Of a stretch of DNA of 64,000 bases, positions 9,942-20,336 are shown piece after piece. The stretch covers positions 10,738,501-10,802,500 of the forward strand of contig NC_063986.1 in assembly GCF_932276165.1 (NCBI RefSeq). The letters run 5' to 3'. This stretch comes from Plutella xylostella. Lineage: Eukaryota; Arthropoda; Insecta; Lepidoptera; Plutellidae. Every line of letters starts with the position of its first letter. Position 1 is the first letter of the stretch. The notes below the pieces were generated by a model. That model did no database searches. It had not been told where the DNA came from and saw nothing but the letters and a program-made list of their open reading frames with translations. The position numbers were made by a program, and so were the translations under genes.

Positions 9942-10523
9942 TAGTAAAATTTGCATTTCAATATCATATATTTAGTTAATAATGTTTTAGGTATTATGTA
10001 TCTTTTATTGTTTATTTATTTTACTAACTTTATTTCATGTTACGGTTTATGAAACGAATACAACTTTACCTTTCTTGATCAGTTTTCCTTGTGCATGAAA
10101 ATATTTCAGGTAGGTAAGTTATTTTTTGCAGTAAGTGCACATAAAACACAAAATAAAAGGACCTGTCCGATAAATTACCGACAAGACAGACGTGGAAAAA
10201 AGCCGGATAAAGAGAGAGAAAAAAATTAAAAAACTAATTGAACCAGACTTCCGCATTTAATGGGCCAATTTCATTTTGTACCGGCGGCGGCGGCGGCCGG
10301 CACAAGCGGAGGGTATTTTTGAGTCCAATCCAAGTGGCTCATGCTTGCCAAATAATCACATTTGTTTTCTTGTTTCGTTTTATGGCATCTTCATGTGGCT
10401 AATAGGAGAATCTAAATTGAATAGCTTTGGACATTCGCTTGTGAAATTTTCAGCGTGTTTTTTTCTCTGTTTGTCTGTAGCTGAAGTCGTGATTGTTTTA
10501 AATATTAAAGCGTAGCTTGTTAG
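9942..10523. other. Non-coding stretch with a CGG microsatellite
   Basis: Mostly AT-rich with no supported gene. A (CGG)n-like patch lies at 10280-10302. It is the left flank of the Jockey insertion and, with the GC-rich right flank at 15893-15990, would have formed a small GC-rich area before insertion. Confidence 0.4.
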
Positions 10524-10535
10524 TCGCGAGTGCTC
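10524..10535 (+). repeat. Target-site duplication, left of Jockey element
   Basis: TCGCGAGTGCTC recurs exactly at 15881-15892 directly after the poly(A) tail, fixing both ends of the insertion. Confidence 0.9.
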
Positions 10536-11264
10536 ATATACACGCCTCTCAGCGCTCCTGCCGAGCAGACGTGTACCTCCGCTGCAGTCTCCTTGCCTGC
10601 CGCCCCGCTGCGACGCCCCGCCGTCGCCGCTCTCCGCGACGCCCCGCCGTCGCCGCCCCCGACCCCTCGCCGTGGTCGACCGGTGCCAGTCACCGCTCGC
10701 CGCGCGCCGAGGACGGACCTCCTTGTTTCCGGACTCTTTACAAACGATTATTGTTTCTGGACTTGCATACGATTTTGAAAATCCACACCATTCTTGTGTG
10801 GTCGTATCGGCTGATACCTTGCGGTGTTAACGAACCCGATTACGGGGCACTGACCCGGCTGCCCGATATTTCCCTTTTGGAAATATCAACTTACCGGACG
10901 GGACTGGAACCATCAGCCTTGGGGGAACTCCTAGTTGATCTCCAGTTGTCTCCCTCCCACCCCCTCCTCATCCCTATTTCCTATTCCCATTGGACTGTTT
11001 GGAGTCGGTCTACGGCCCGGCTTCTCGGTCCTTTGGGCTGTTAGTGTAGGGACCGTTAGGACCTGAACTCAGGTACCCGTAGGGACAACTACCTGAACTC
11101 AGGTACACGCAGGCGCAATTGCACTACCTGCGCCTGCCTAGGGACTGTTAGGGTCAGTCAGGCACGCGTACCTGTTTACAGGTACGCAGTAGGTTCTTTA
11201 TCTACCCCCCTGCCGCAAGGCAGGGAGGTAAAAACCTTGCCCTTCGGGCATATTGTTCATAATC
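10536..11264 (+). promoter_or_regulatory. Jockey 5' UTR with internal promoter region and direct/inverted repeats
   Basis: This 729-bp leader is GC-rich. Between 11040 and 11200 it holds repeated CCTGAACTCAGGTAC units, each palindromic, plus a CTACCTGCGCCTG stretch and its partial inverse, so the RNA leader should be strongly structured. Jockey elements are known to use internal promoters in this position; the precise promoter elements are not identified here. Confidence 0.5.
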
Positions 11265-12770
11265 ATGGACAACATGCTCGACCTACTCTTAGAGTGGATT
11301 AGGCGCGAGGACCCCTCTCTCTTCGAGAGGGCAATCGCTAAGTTTTGCCTGAGTCCGGCGTCGCCCGCACCTGCTTCACCCGCTGAATTCCCTCCGTCGC
11401 CAGCTGAGTCATTATCAGCATCTCTTTCAGATGCGCCGTCGCCCGCTCATCTCGCCGAGTTCTCGCCGTCGCCCGCTCCCGCCGAGTTCCCGCCATCGCC
11501 AGCAGCGCCTTTCCCTCTGTCCACAGAATCGTCGTCGCCCGCCGCCGTGTCGATGTCGCTTCCGTGCGCACAGTTAGGTATAGGTAGTAGGTCGCCGTCA
11601 CCCGAGGCTATGGAAGTAGCCACCATCTCCTCGGAGTCTCCAGTCTCTCCTGATGACGGTTTCACCACCGTCACCAGGGGCAAGCGTAAGGCCAAGTCTC
11701 CTTCGCCAACGTCCCTGCACGCAGCGAAGGCAGTCAGGCCCTCGTCATCTCCCGTTCCGACTCCACAGGTCGCCCCAAAGGCTTCTAAGCCATACAAACC
11801 CCCCTCGTTGGTGATTCGCGACAAGGGTCAGTGGAACTCCGTTTCCCAGGCCCTTGCCGCCAGGAAGATTGGCTTCACAAAGGCCAAGAATGCCAGAGAT
11901 GGCATTCTAGTCTCAGTGCCTACCTCCGATGATCACCGGTCACTCACGAGGTACCTCGATGAGCGTGGTATCGAATACTACCACTGGGAGCTCCCCGAAG
12001 ATCGTCGACTTCGCGTCGTCATCCGAGGGGTCCCCAAGGAGATCGATTCCTCACTCATTCGGGATGACCTGCGCTCGCAGGGCATCCCGGCTCTGGAGGT
12101 GCACCGTATGTACGGTCGCTCCAAGACCACAGTTTATGATATGGTCTTGGTCATTCTAGAGCTCTCTCCGGAGGGCAAAAGAATATTCGACATTAAAGCA
12201 GTGTGTCAAATTTCTGGCCTAAGGATCGAGAAGCCGCACAAGCGCTCGAGCCCTAACCAATGCCACAACTGCCAGTCCTATGGGCACTCCTCTAGGAACT
12301 GCCATATTCGGTCGCGGTGTGTTAAATGTCTTGGTGACCACCACACTAAAGACTGCCCGCGACCAAAAGATCCGAAGGAGTGCACCGAGGCCCCTGGCTG
12401 CGTTCTGTGCGGCACTCTGGGCCATACAGCCTCCTATGGAGGTTGTCCTCAGCGTCCTCGCCCGCAGACTCGCAGAGGCTCGAAAAAGCCTAAACAGGCT
12501 GTCCAATCATCCCCCGCGCCTCCCGTGCATGTGGTGGAGAATTCGCCGCCGCCGCCAAATGCTTGGGTTAAACCCCCAACAATAACGTCGGCAGCGAAAC
12601 CCCGACCGGCCGCGCCACCGGTCAACAAACCTTCGCCACCGGTCAACAAACCTTCGCCTGTACACCCCCAGGCCAAGAAAGTTACCGCTGACAAGGCCGA
12701 CCTACATGCTGCCCTTAGGGATTGTCTAAAGGTGTTGGCCACAGTTCTGAGCCAACTTGATAAGGAATAA
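11265..12770 (+). CDS. Jockey ORF1: gag-like protein with CCHC zinc knuckles
   Basis: This 501-residue protein starts at the first ATG (MDNMLDLLLEW). The N-terminus is a short acidic helix-like stretch, followed to about residue 100 by a low-complexity region of degenerate SPA/EFPPSPA repeats. A central domain (about 165-325) precedes three cysteine knuckles from residue 333: CX2CX4HX4C, CX2CX4HX3C and CX2CX4HX6C. A Pro/Lys-rich tail with a VNKPSP duplication follows. Such proteins bind element RNA and direct it to chromosomes. The frame ends in TAA at 12768 and, unusually, ORF2 continues in the same frame. Confidence 0.9.
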   Translation: MDNMLDLLLEWIRREDPSLFERAIAKFCLSPASPAPASPAEFPPSPAESLSASLSDAPSPAHLAEFSPSPAPAEFPPSPAAPFPLSTESSSPAAVSMSLPCAQLGIGSRSPSPEAMEVATISSESPVSPDDGFTTVTRGKRKAKSPSPTSLHAAKAVRPSSSPVPTPQVAPKASKPYKPPSLVIRDKGQWNSVSQALAARKIGFTKAKNARDGILVSVPTSDDHRSLTRYLDERGIEYYHWELPEDRRLRVVIRGVPKEIDSSLIRDDLRSQGIPALEVHRMYGRSKTTVYDMVLVILELSPEGKRIFDIKAVCQISGLRIEKPHKRSSPNQCHNCQSYGHSSRNCHIRSRCVKCLGDHHTKDCPRPKDPKECTEAPGCVLCGTLGHTASYGGCPQRPRPQTRRGSKKPKQAVQSSPAPPVHVVENSPPPPNAWVKPPTITSAAKPRPAAPPVNKPSPPVNKPSPVHPQAKKVTADKADLHAALRDCLKVLATVLSQLDKE

Positions 12771-12836
12771 CTCTTCAACTGTGTTGCAAGAGTTAAACCT
12801 AGGGCCCTGACAATCGCGTTTTATAACGCTGACTCC

Positions 12837-15716
12837 ATGAAGGATCAACGTGATCTCATTGGAGCCTTTCTCCGGGATCACGACATCGATCTTCTTCTCG
12901 TACAGGAGACAATGCTTAAGCCACATAAGAAGAATCCAAACATCAGTAACTACAGGATTATCAGACTGGACCGATCTGCGGGCCAAAGGGGTGGTGGAAC
13001 CCTTATCTACTACCGCCGAAGCCTGCATGTCTGCCCAGTCGATACCCCTGAACTTACCACACTAGAGGCCACCGTGTGCCGGATAGCTATGACCGGACAT
13101 CCGGACATGTTCATTGCTTCTTGCTACCAACCTGGTAGCAAGTCTCTGGTGGGAGGGGATATTTCTGCGCTCTTCAGCCTAGGGAACCATGTTCTCCTGG
13201 CCGGCGATTTTAATTCGAAACATCCGAGCTTCAATTGCAAGACCCTCAATCCAAACGGCACAAAGCTCTTCGACCTTATGGATCGACTGACCTTTGATGT
13301 CATCGCCCCTTTAGAGCCCACACACTATCCGAGGATCTTGCACCACCAGCCCGATGTCTTGGATTTCGCCTTGCTCAGAAATATTTCCCTCCCAGTCAGA
13401 GAAATAGCAGTTAAACATGAACTGGACTCCGATCATAGACCGGTCATACTGCGGCTCGGCAGTGTAAACTCGGATTCTTCACTGCTTAAAACTGTCACCG
13501 ACTGGGACTACCTTCACAGTAGACAACAGCGTACAACTGAGTCGCCTGAATTAGAGCGAATACCACCCGTGATCCGCTCTAAAGCAGACATAGACGTGGC
13601 AATCGACGCCTTCAGCAACCACCTCCAATTAGTCGTAAAAGACTCATCTAGACAAGTTCCGGCGACGGATAACCACCGCTGGAAATTGCCCGAAGATATG
13701 AAGGCTCTGCTGAGGGCCAAGAACGCCGCGACCAGGGCCTATGATTACTTCCCTAGTCATGACAATCGGTCAAGACTTCGGTCGCTACAGCGTCTGGTTA
13801 AAGAGAAGATCAAAGAGCTTCGCTCAGAACGATGGGACAACCTGCTGTCGGACATCAGTCCTTCACATACTGCTTTTTGGAGCCTTTCACGCGCCCTAAA
13901 GTCCGATACCATCTCTGAGATGCCTCCTTTAACCAGAACTGATCGCAATCTGCCCCCAGCCTTCAATGACGATGACAAGGCCGAGCTCCTTGCCGATAGT
14001 CTTGAAACGCAATGTTCGCCATCCACCGAGTCGCCAGACCAATATCACATTGATAAGGTCGACGACGAGGTACAGCGAAGGGCCTCTATCCCCCCGGTCG
14101 ATACTCTGGATCCCGTCACAGTCACTGAAGTCAAGACAATTATCAAGGACCTTCACTCAAAGAGGGCTCCTGGATGTGACGGGATCTCCAACAGAGTTCT
14201 CAAAAATCTATCGCCCCCTCTCATCATATTGCTAGTGTCGATCTTCAACGCTTGCCTGGCTAATTGTATCTTTCCCGACATTTGGAAAATTGCCGACGTC
14301 ATAGGCTTCCCTAAGACTGGCAAAGATCGGAGAAATCCGACCAGCTACCGTCCTATAAGCCTATTGATATCCTTAGGCAAAGTCTACGAAAGACTCATCC
14401 AAGCCAGGCTCAAACAATTCGTTTTCGCCAAAGGCCTCATTCCAGCTGAGCAGTTTGGCTTTCGAGCCGGTCATTCTTGCACTCACCAAGTGCATCGAAT
14501 CACCGAGCACGTACTCAAGGGCTTTGCTAGGAGGAAGCCAAAGGGCACTGCTGCCCTCTTCTTTGACCTAGCCAAAGCCTTTGATAAGGTTTGGCACAAC
14601 GGCCTAGTCTACAAACTCTACGATTTGAAGTTACCAGACAGGCTCGTTCTGATTATTAAGGACTTCCTCTCGAATAGGCTTTTTAGGTATCGCGTCGAAG
14701 GCACTCGCTCTTCACTCAGGACGGTCACCGCTGGTGTCCCTCAGGGCTCGGTTCTAGCACCTCTGCTTTTCTCACTTTACACAAGTGACATTCCGAGACA
14801 TCCACAAGTCTCGCTCGCACTCTATGCGGACGACACGGCTATCTATGTCACAGACATTCATAACCACACCATTCGCCGCAAACTACTCCAAGACGCAACC
14901 GATGCCTTAGGCGATTGGTTTCGTAAGTGGAGGATGGATGTTAACCCCGAGAAAAGCACAGCAGTGTACTTTTCCCGGACTAACGCCTATTACAGATCGA
15001 TCCAGCCGAACATTCGCATGTTCGGCAAACCTATTCCATGGGCTAACAAAGTAAAATATCTTGGAGTCACTCTTGACTGCAGATTGAACTTTAAGGCCCA
15101 CATCAACAAAGTGAGGAACAAGGCGGCATTCTATTTATGCCGACTTGCTCCTCTCATTCGCAACCCCAAGCTCTCACTACGCAGCAAAGTACGCTTGTAT
15201 CTGACATGCATTAGACCAGTCATGACCTATGCTAGCGTAGTGTTTGCCCATTCGCCCTCCATTGCTCGACTTCAGGTCATTCAAAATCGTTTTCTTCGTC
15301 GTGCCACTGGTGCTCCCTACTTTGTCCGAAATTACAACTTGCATAAGGACCTTCAAATTCCGACCATCAGGAAATTTATTAAGGATTCCTCAACAAAATA
15401 TTTCGACAAAAGTTCGGAGCATCTTAATCCGCTTATATCCTCATCATGCGATTATACAGCTAGGGTGGACGCTCCAAAGGGCTGGAGACGTCCCAAAAAC
15501 ATACTTACAGACCCAGATGACAGACTCACTGCTAGGTTGGCGACAGCGCCGTTAAACATCAGATCTCCCCACTCCCAAGTCCGAGTAGCGGCATCATCAT
15601 CTCTATTAGAGGAGGCTACCCGGCGCAGACGCCGTAGCCTCCAAACTTACAATCGATTTAGACATGTGCCAGGGCGCTTCACGCCACCCCCCACCCACCG
15701 CGACGTCCTAAGCTGA
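12837..15716 (+). CDS. Jockey ORF2: endonuclease and reverse transcriptase
   Basis: This has 959 residues from the first ATG. Endonuclease motifs: QETM (Glu24), GDFNSKH (Asp124, Asn126), SDHRP (Asp199, His200). RT motifs: SYRPISLL, FFDLAKAFDKVW (Asp577), AGVPQGSVLAP, LYADDTAIY (Asp665, Asp666), KVKYLGVTLD and a thumb region. No stops or shifts. The endonuclease's first strand, with the conserved Asn in IAFYNADS (12813-12836), lies upstream of this ATG; the frame is open back to 12771, directly after the ORF1 stop. The true product may therefore begin upstream by reinitiation, a non-ATG start or stop readthrough. Function: nicks the target and copies element RNA there. Confidence 0.9.
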   Translation: MKDQRDLIGAFLRDHDIDLLLVQETMLKPHKKNPNISNYRIIRLDRSAGQRGGGTLIYYRRSLHVCPVDTPELTTLEATVCRIAMTGHPDMFIASCYQPGSKSLVGGDISALFSLGNHVLLAGDFNSKHPSFNCKTLNPNGTKLFDLMDRLTFDVIAPLEPTHYPRILHHQPDVLDFALLRNISLPVREIAVKHELDSDHRPVILRLGSVNSDSSLLKTVTDWDYLHSRQQRTTESPELERIPPVIRSKADIDVAIDAFSNHLQLVVKDSSRQVPATDNHRWKLPEDMKALLRAKNAATRAYDYFPSHDNRSRLRSLQRLVKEKIKELRSERWDNLLSDISPSHTAFWSLSRALKSDTISEMPPLTRTDRNLPPAFNDDDKAELLADSLETQCSPSTESPDQYHIDKVDDEVQRRASIPPVDTLDPVTVTEVKTIIKDLHSKRAPGCDGISNRVLKNLSPPLIILLVSIFNACLANCIFPDIWKIADVIGFPKTGKDRRNPTSYRPISLLISLGKVYERLIQARLKQFVFAKGLIPAEQFGFRAGHSCTHQVHRITEHVLKGFARRKPKGTAALFFDLAKAFDKVWHNGLVYKLYDLKLPDRLVLIIKDFLSNRLFRYRVEGTRSSLRTVTAGVPQGSVLAPLLFSLYTSDIPRHPQVSLALYADDTAIYVTDIHNHTIRRKLLQDATDALGDWFRKWRMDVNPEKSTAVYFSRTNAYYRSIQPNIRMFGKPIPWANKVKYLGVTLDCRLNFKAHINKVRNKAAFYLCRLAPLIRNPKLSLRSKVRLYLTCIRPVMTYASVVFAHSPSIARLQVIQNRFLRRATGAPYFVRNYNLHKDLQIPTIRKFIKDSSTKYFDKSSEHLNPLISSSCDYTARVDAPKGWRRPKNILTDPDDRLTARLATAPLNIRSPHSQVRVAASSSLLEEATRRRRRSLQTYNRFRHVPGRFTPPPTHRDVLS

Positions 15717-15752
15717 GGACACTTCAGGAGGCAAGCCTCCTGAAGTGACCTC
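15715..15752 (+). promoter_or_regulatory. 3' UTR hairpin of the Jockey element
   Basis: Arms of 18 bp (15715-15732 and 15735-15752) pair with one mismatch around a 2-base AA loop, starting inside the ORF2 stop codon. The core is CACTTCAGGAGGC against GCCTCCTGAAGTG. A second shorter stem, GAAGGCG against CGCCTTC, follows at about 15775-15800. Either could help the RT recognise its own RNA or form the 3' end; this is inference. Confidence 0.7.
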
Positions 15753-15880
15753 ATCTTAGTCGCTTTATAACGGGAGAAGGCGCCTTACGACGCCTTCCCC
15801 AAACGTTAGGCAAAGTTGCAGAGGTCGCAGGACCGCAACAAATAGGTATCCCTTAGAAAAAAAAAAAAAAAAAAAAAAAA

Positions 15881-15892
15881 TCGCGAGTGCTC
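15881..15892 (+). repeat. Target-site duplication, right of Jockey element
   Basis: TCGCGAGTGCTC, identical to 10524-10535, directly follows the A tract. Confidence 0.9.
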
Positions 15893-17021
15893 CCGGGGCG
15901 GGGGCCGGGGGCGGCAAACTTGTGCAAGGCGGGCGCCTGTGTGCATTCCGCTTTACATCCGGTGCCGGAGTGTTCAACATACCTGCACCTGAGTGGGATG
16001 CGTTTCTTGTCATAATGTTCATGTTTAACTTTTAAACAAATATTCACTAGCCTTTTTTGGCGATCTTCGCTTTGTCTTAAAATACACAAATGCGTCCCCT
16101 TCATCGGCATTGCCGACGCTGTTTAACCATACATTTATGACAATCCGTTTGGTCCGATACGTACGATATCAATAGGTGGACTTGTGGCTTACCTTTATTC
16201 AGTACAGCCATTACTGAACCGTAATTTGCGATGGTCCATCTTGTACGGAAAATTGGTCGTGATAAATTTTATTTAATATTTTCATCGTTAAAATTCAATT
16301 TCGCATTTCCATTATAATTTAGTGCCATTAAGGATTTTTACTCGCGTTTCGGGACGGATAAAAGCCAACGTGTTGGTACGGGCGCCACTCTATCCATATT
16401 TTTATTTATTGATATTTTTCACACGTACATTTTTCATTAGAGCCTGATGGGAGGTCACTGATCGTAAATAATTTGTTTGCTCAACCGGAGTAAGTAAATC
16501 TTTTTATTTCAACTCATATTCTGATATTCTCATAGCTTTATAAAGTACCTAAAGTCTTGAATTTTAATATCTGCGTGTGACAGAACAAAATACAGCGAAA
16601 ATAAATATTTTTTGTACATACCTAATGTGTTAGTTACTATTTAAAGTTAAAGTTACTACAAGCTAAGTTAAGTTACTTATTTAAGTTTTTGTTCATGTGT
16701 GCGTGTGTACAAATAAATAATATTCTTTTCTGTCAGTTCAATTGAATAAAACATAAACATAAAGAACTAAATATAATAGTGAATTCACTTATTAAAGCAA
16801 AGGTCTGTAGTTGCACAAACACAGCTAAACTGCGAGGTTGTTGAATATAAAATCGGTTACGCGGAAGCCGCGAATTGTTCGCCTCGCGACAACTTTTTAA
16901 TTAAATAGTAATGTTGTTAGCGAGAGCTCGCTGCTGTTTGTGCTAGCGAGTATTCGATACTTTAGATGTATATTTTCTATTGTAACTACTTGAATTATAT
17001 ACTTTTTGAAAAAAACGTTAA
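15893..17021. other. Non-coding stretch, GC-rich at left
   Basis: The first 100 bp are GC-rich with several CpGs (15891-15990), contrasting with AT-rich DNA after 16000. No supported reading frame or exon is visible. This could be host regulatory or exonic DNA interrupted by the LINE, but nothing proves it. Confidence 0.35.
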
Positions 17022-17024
17022 GTA

Positions 17025-17235
17025 CGGTGGCCTGCGCCTAAAAGTATACAGGCGGAGTTTTTAAAATAGCGATCCCTGATGATGAAGGGACCAGCTACAT
17101 CTGTTATAAATCCGGGGACCTGTTGTGTGTGATATGTGTAGCAGTAGTGTTTATGTGGATGTGCTTGAGCAGCATGTGAGCTTGAGATCGCTATTTTAAA
17201 AACTCCGCCTGTATACTTTTAGGCGCAGGCCACCG
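17025..17235. mobile_element. MITE with perfect 53-bp terminal inverted repeats
   Basis: The span 17022-17074 is the exact inverse of 17186-17238; the ends read CGGTGGCCTGCGCC inward from a flanking TA on each side (17023-17024, 17236-17237). The 111-bp middle is non-coding. TA flanks suggest a Tc1/mariner-type transposase in trans. Inverted-repeat identity over 53 bp implies a young copy. Confidence 0.8.
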
Positions 17236-17239
17236 TACA

Positions 17240-18249
17240 TAACGTTTAACCATAATGCGAAATTGGCAGACTGGCTATTGAGTAGTCAGCGACGAAAGAA
17301 GTCACACCGCAAGAAAAGAAGAAAGCACCCGCATCTTAAAAAAATAACACAGTCATTTGAGTATAATATACCATAACCACATCAATAGATCTCAAAATTG
17401 TATTTATCAAGTCCAACCGCACACCCATAGCTTCTTACACTATTATAATCATCATACTAGCGGTGAAAAAAGAAAGAAAGAAAAATATGTTTATTTGTCT
17501 CAATAACACACAGAAATAGCGGTGAAGCATCTTATGTCGATAAATTCGCGTCTCGCCTCTAGCCCACATGTGTCTGCAAACGAAACCGAAATGAAGAAAT
17601 TAATTCATAATTCATTCACATAAATGAAGTGAATTTGTGGGCGCTAACTTCCCATGTGTTACTTGCCAACTTTGTCTAATTAAGTTCCCTTCCTTATCTT
17701 ATTGAAGGTAAAGTTAGAAAGTAGGTTAAGTAAGCTTTTTTAATATTAATTATAGAAGAAACAGACTCATAGAAGGTAGCCGCTGGTGCATTTACGTGCG
17801 AATAAAGAGTTTTTATCTTTATCATTTCATTTTAAATGTAGCCATGTAAGTAAATACACCTAGTTAAATATAAGTTTTCTATTATTAGTTTATTTAATAT
17901 TATTTTGTATCAAAGTAACGTAAATATAGACAAATATGTTTTTAAAATTTTAACAAAAAATGACATTTTAGGCTATTGTTACCTGCTGTTTTTATTAATT
18001 TGCGACAATAGGATACATTACTTATAGCAATTTTGGCCTAGGTCTGTGTTAGTGTTAATTTCTAAACGCCATTTCCTAGTTCAATTGGTTGTAACTTTCA
18101 GTCATTTTAGTACAGTACAGTACTTTACCTTTCAAGTGATGGAAATGGCGAACATAAAATAAGAAAATAGATACGCAGATCCTGCAACGAAACAACAGGA
18201 AGTCGGTGGTTTTACGTCAAATAAATTACGTAATCCTTTTAAAAATCTG
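17240..18249. other. AT-rich non-coding stretch
   Basis: No gene or defined repeat is seen; a purine-rich GAAAGAAAGAAA patch occurs near 17468. Confidence 0.4.
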
Positions 18250-18362
18250 TTTACATTGACTGTTGACTGGCAGAAAATGCTTTTAGCGTTAAGTCCACCC
18301 TTTGTACTTTTATTTGTAATATCTGTACAATAAAGAGTTAAAATAAATAAATAAATAAATAC
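18250..18362 (+). mobile_element. LINE 3' end (AAGTCCACC family)
   Basis: GTTGACTGGCAG is followed by a hairpin AATGCT-TTT-AGCGTT (18276-18290), AAGTCCACC, a polyadenylation-like AATAAA and an (AAAT)n tail. The parent LINE body is absent, so this is a heavily 5'-truncated copy. The A-T pair of the sister hairpins is a G-T wobble here. Confidence 0.7.
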
Positions 18363-20072
18363 ATATGCGTAAAAACCGCTCGCTTTCTCGACGACCAATC
18401 TGATAGAATACATCCTCAGACCTCAACGTGTTACTTGCAGTTGAATTTAACTCTTACGACGACCGATTTAAAGACGTAACTCGCTTTTTTTGGTGCGACC
18501 TCTACTGTACATGTACAGTGGAATGAAATAAAACAATCTACTTACAAGGATTAAATTTATATTTTCATTTGCTGATGTGCGGAGACTACTGTGTCGCAGT
18601 GGCTGACTACAGATAATACGTACTGTAATTTGTGTAAAAATGTTATATTAAAATATCTGTCTGTATTAAGTTTTGATTGTGCTGATTCTTTGGCCTGGAA
18701 ATTCGCTGAATACGAGTATCCAAATAGCTTGGCAATTGTTTTAAAAGACTTATTTGATTTATATTAATTTCATAGTTGTATAGCTGACCTTTTAGTTAAT
18801 AGGGAAATTAACCCCGTGGGATTCGTATACCGGAGATTCAAAAAAGTTTTTTTTTATATAAATGTGGTAGTGACCTAGATGATTCAAGGGATTACTTATA
18901 CATACCAACTATTTGGCACGTACTCGTATCTATGTACAATTTTGATTAGCTTCAAAAGTTTGATGAGTACAATTCATTCAAATATTTTAACATTCATTGA
19001 AATATACTTCAAACCCACTACGCAATTGTGTTGCGGGTCAGCATAAATATTAATGTGAGAAGAAATTCTTACAACCTAAAATCACACAGTGAGGGAAAAA
19101 GGAAAAAAGATCTAGCAACAAATTTACATACATATTCCATGAATAAATTGTTTTTCTTCTGTATTGTACCAGCCAGTAGCCACTGTCGCGGTCCAAGGAG
19201 GTTGATAATAAACAGTGTTGTAACCTTATTGGATACCTTCGGACAGAGTTATGTGCCGGACCGCTGTTTGCTCTTTATAAAGAAAAATATACTGTCTATG
19301 GTCGAGGTCCACAAAAGAGTCTCGCTTGGTTCAGAGCTTACACGTACTGCAAAGTTTTTTTTTAATTTTTAGCTCGAAGTTTAAAAATACATTGGAATAA
19401 GCGAGCGAACAATACGCAATTTAAATAAATCGCGAAATAAAAGTAGGCAGAGGTTTAGCAATTCGCTAACAGATATACAATTCTATTTGATCTCTTTTAT
19501 TATAATATCTAAACCTTTTTCTTTGAGTTCAAACGCGCACTGGAATTCTCCGACATCAAAGGCACAGCCGAATATTCGCAATTACTTTTTTATTTTATTT
19601 TTTTAAATGCGATATTTTGAAATCTTAATGTTGAAAGTGGTGTGTAGAATATAGAATACCAAATACTAGTGAACAAAAATGTGACTGTGGTCTATTGGTG
19701 AATATTTTTTATATAATATTATCTATAGTATGAAAAGTAAGTTTTCTGAACTTCTTTCTAAAATAGAATTCATTGATGTCAAAGTTAGCTTTTTTAGACT
19801 AACTATTCCCAACGTTCTATCCCAAATTCTAAAACAAATCTCAAACCGAGAACTGTCCTTAAAGATAACGGGACTCGATGTTTGTTCCAAACAAATTATT
19901 GTGGTTTAATTCCGGCGGCGCCGAGTCGCTATACATCATATTTAACTTGAAAGTCTTAATTAATTATACGACTAATTCCGAAGACATAAATAAAGGTATA
20001 AATTTGTTATCGTGTTTGCTAACTCATCATGCTTGTTTGCGTAGTGTCTCAATCTGAGAGTCTATTCTCCTC
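18363..20072. other. AT-rich non-coding stretch
   Basis: No supported gene. The longest frame (19028-19372) has the composition of random AT-rich translation and no recognisable domain. Confidence 0.4.
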
Positions 20073-20082
20073 TTTAAAAGAC

Positions 20083-20326
20083 AAAACACTCACACCTTGT
20101 ACTAATGTATTCCCTTGCGGGGTAGGCAGAGGTGCATTGCTGCACCCACTTTTCGCTAGTGTTATTTTAGTCCCAATGTAATAGGGGGCGGGCCTATTGC
20201 CATATTTTACAGGCACATCCAAGACCCGAAAACAAATATCTGTGTTTAAACAAATATCTGCCCCAGCCGGGAATCGAACCCTTAGGCTCAGTAGTCAAGG
20301 TCACTAACCACTACGCCATCCGGTCG
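20083..20326 (-). mobile_element. tRNA-derived SINE, complete, with 10-bp target duplication
   Basis: On the minus strand a pol III A box (TGGCGTAGTGG, complement of 20308-20318) and B box (GGTTCGATTCC, complement of 20270-20280) are correctly spaced in a tRNA-like head. A ~150-bp body follows with GGGCAGATATTTG. TTTAAAAGAC occurs on both sides (20073-20082, 20327-20336). Mobility depends on a LINE reverse transcriptase. Confidence 0.88.
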
Positions 20327-20336
20327 TTTAAAAGAC

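Larger units (their letters stand above)
10536..15880 (+). mobile_element. Full-length Jockey-clade LINE
   Basis: The 5345-bp element has a GC-rich 5' UTR (10536-11264), ORF1 with three zinc knuckles, ORF2 with endonuclease and RT, a short 3' UTR with a long hairpin and a 24-base poly(A) tail (15857-15880). Exact 12-bp target duplications flank it. The zinc-knuckle ORF1 plus endonuclease-RT with poly(A) tail matches the Jockey clade. Both frames are intact, so this may be a competent copy. Confidence 0.9.

Noticed and set aside
11338..12778. Minus-strand and alternative frames over Jockey ORF1
   Set aside because: Shadows of the zinc-knuckle ORF, with no domain of their own.
15765..16110. 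Frames with a poly-Phe stretch (minus strand)
   Set aside because: The Phe run is the Jockey poly(A) tail read backwards.
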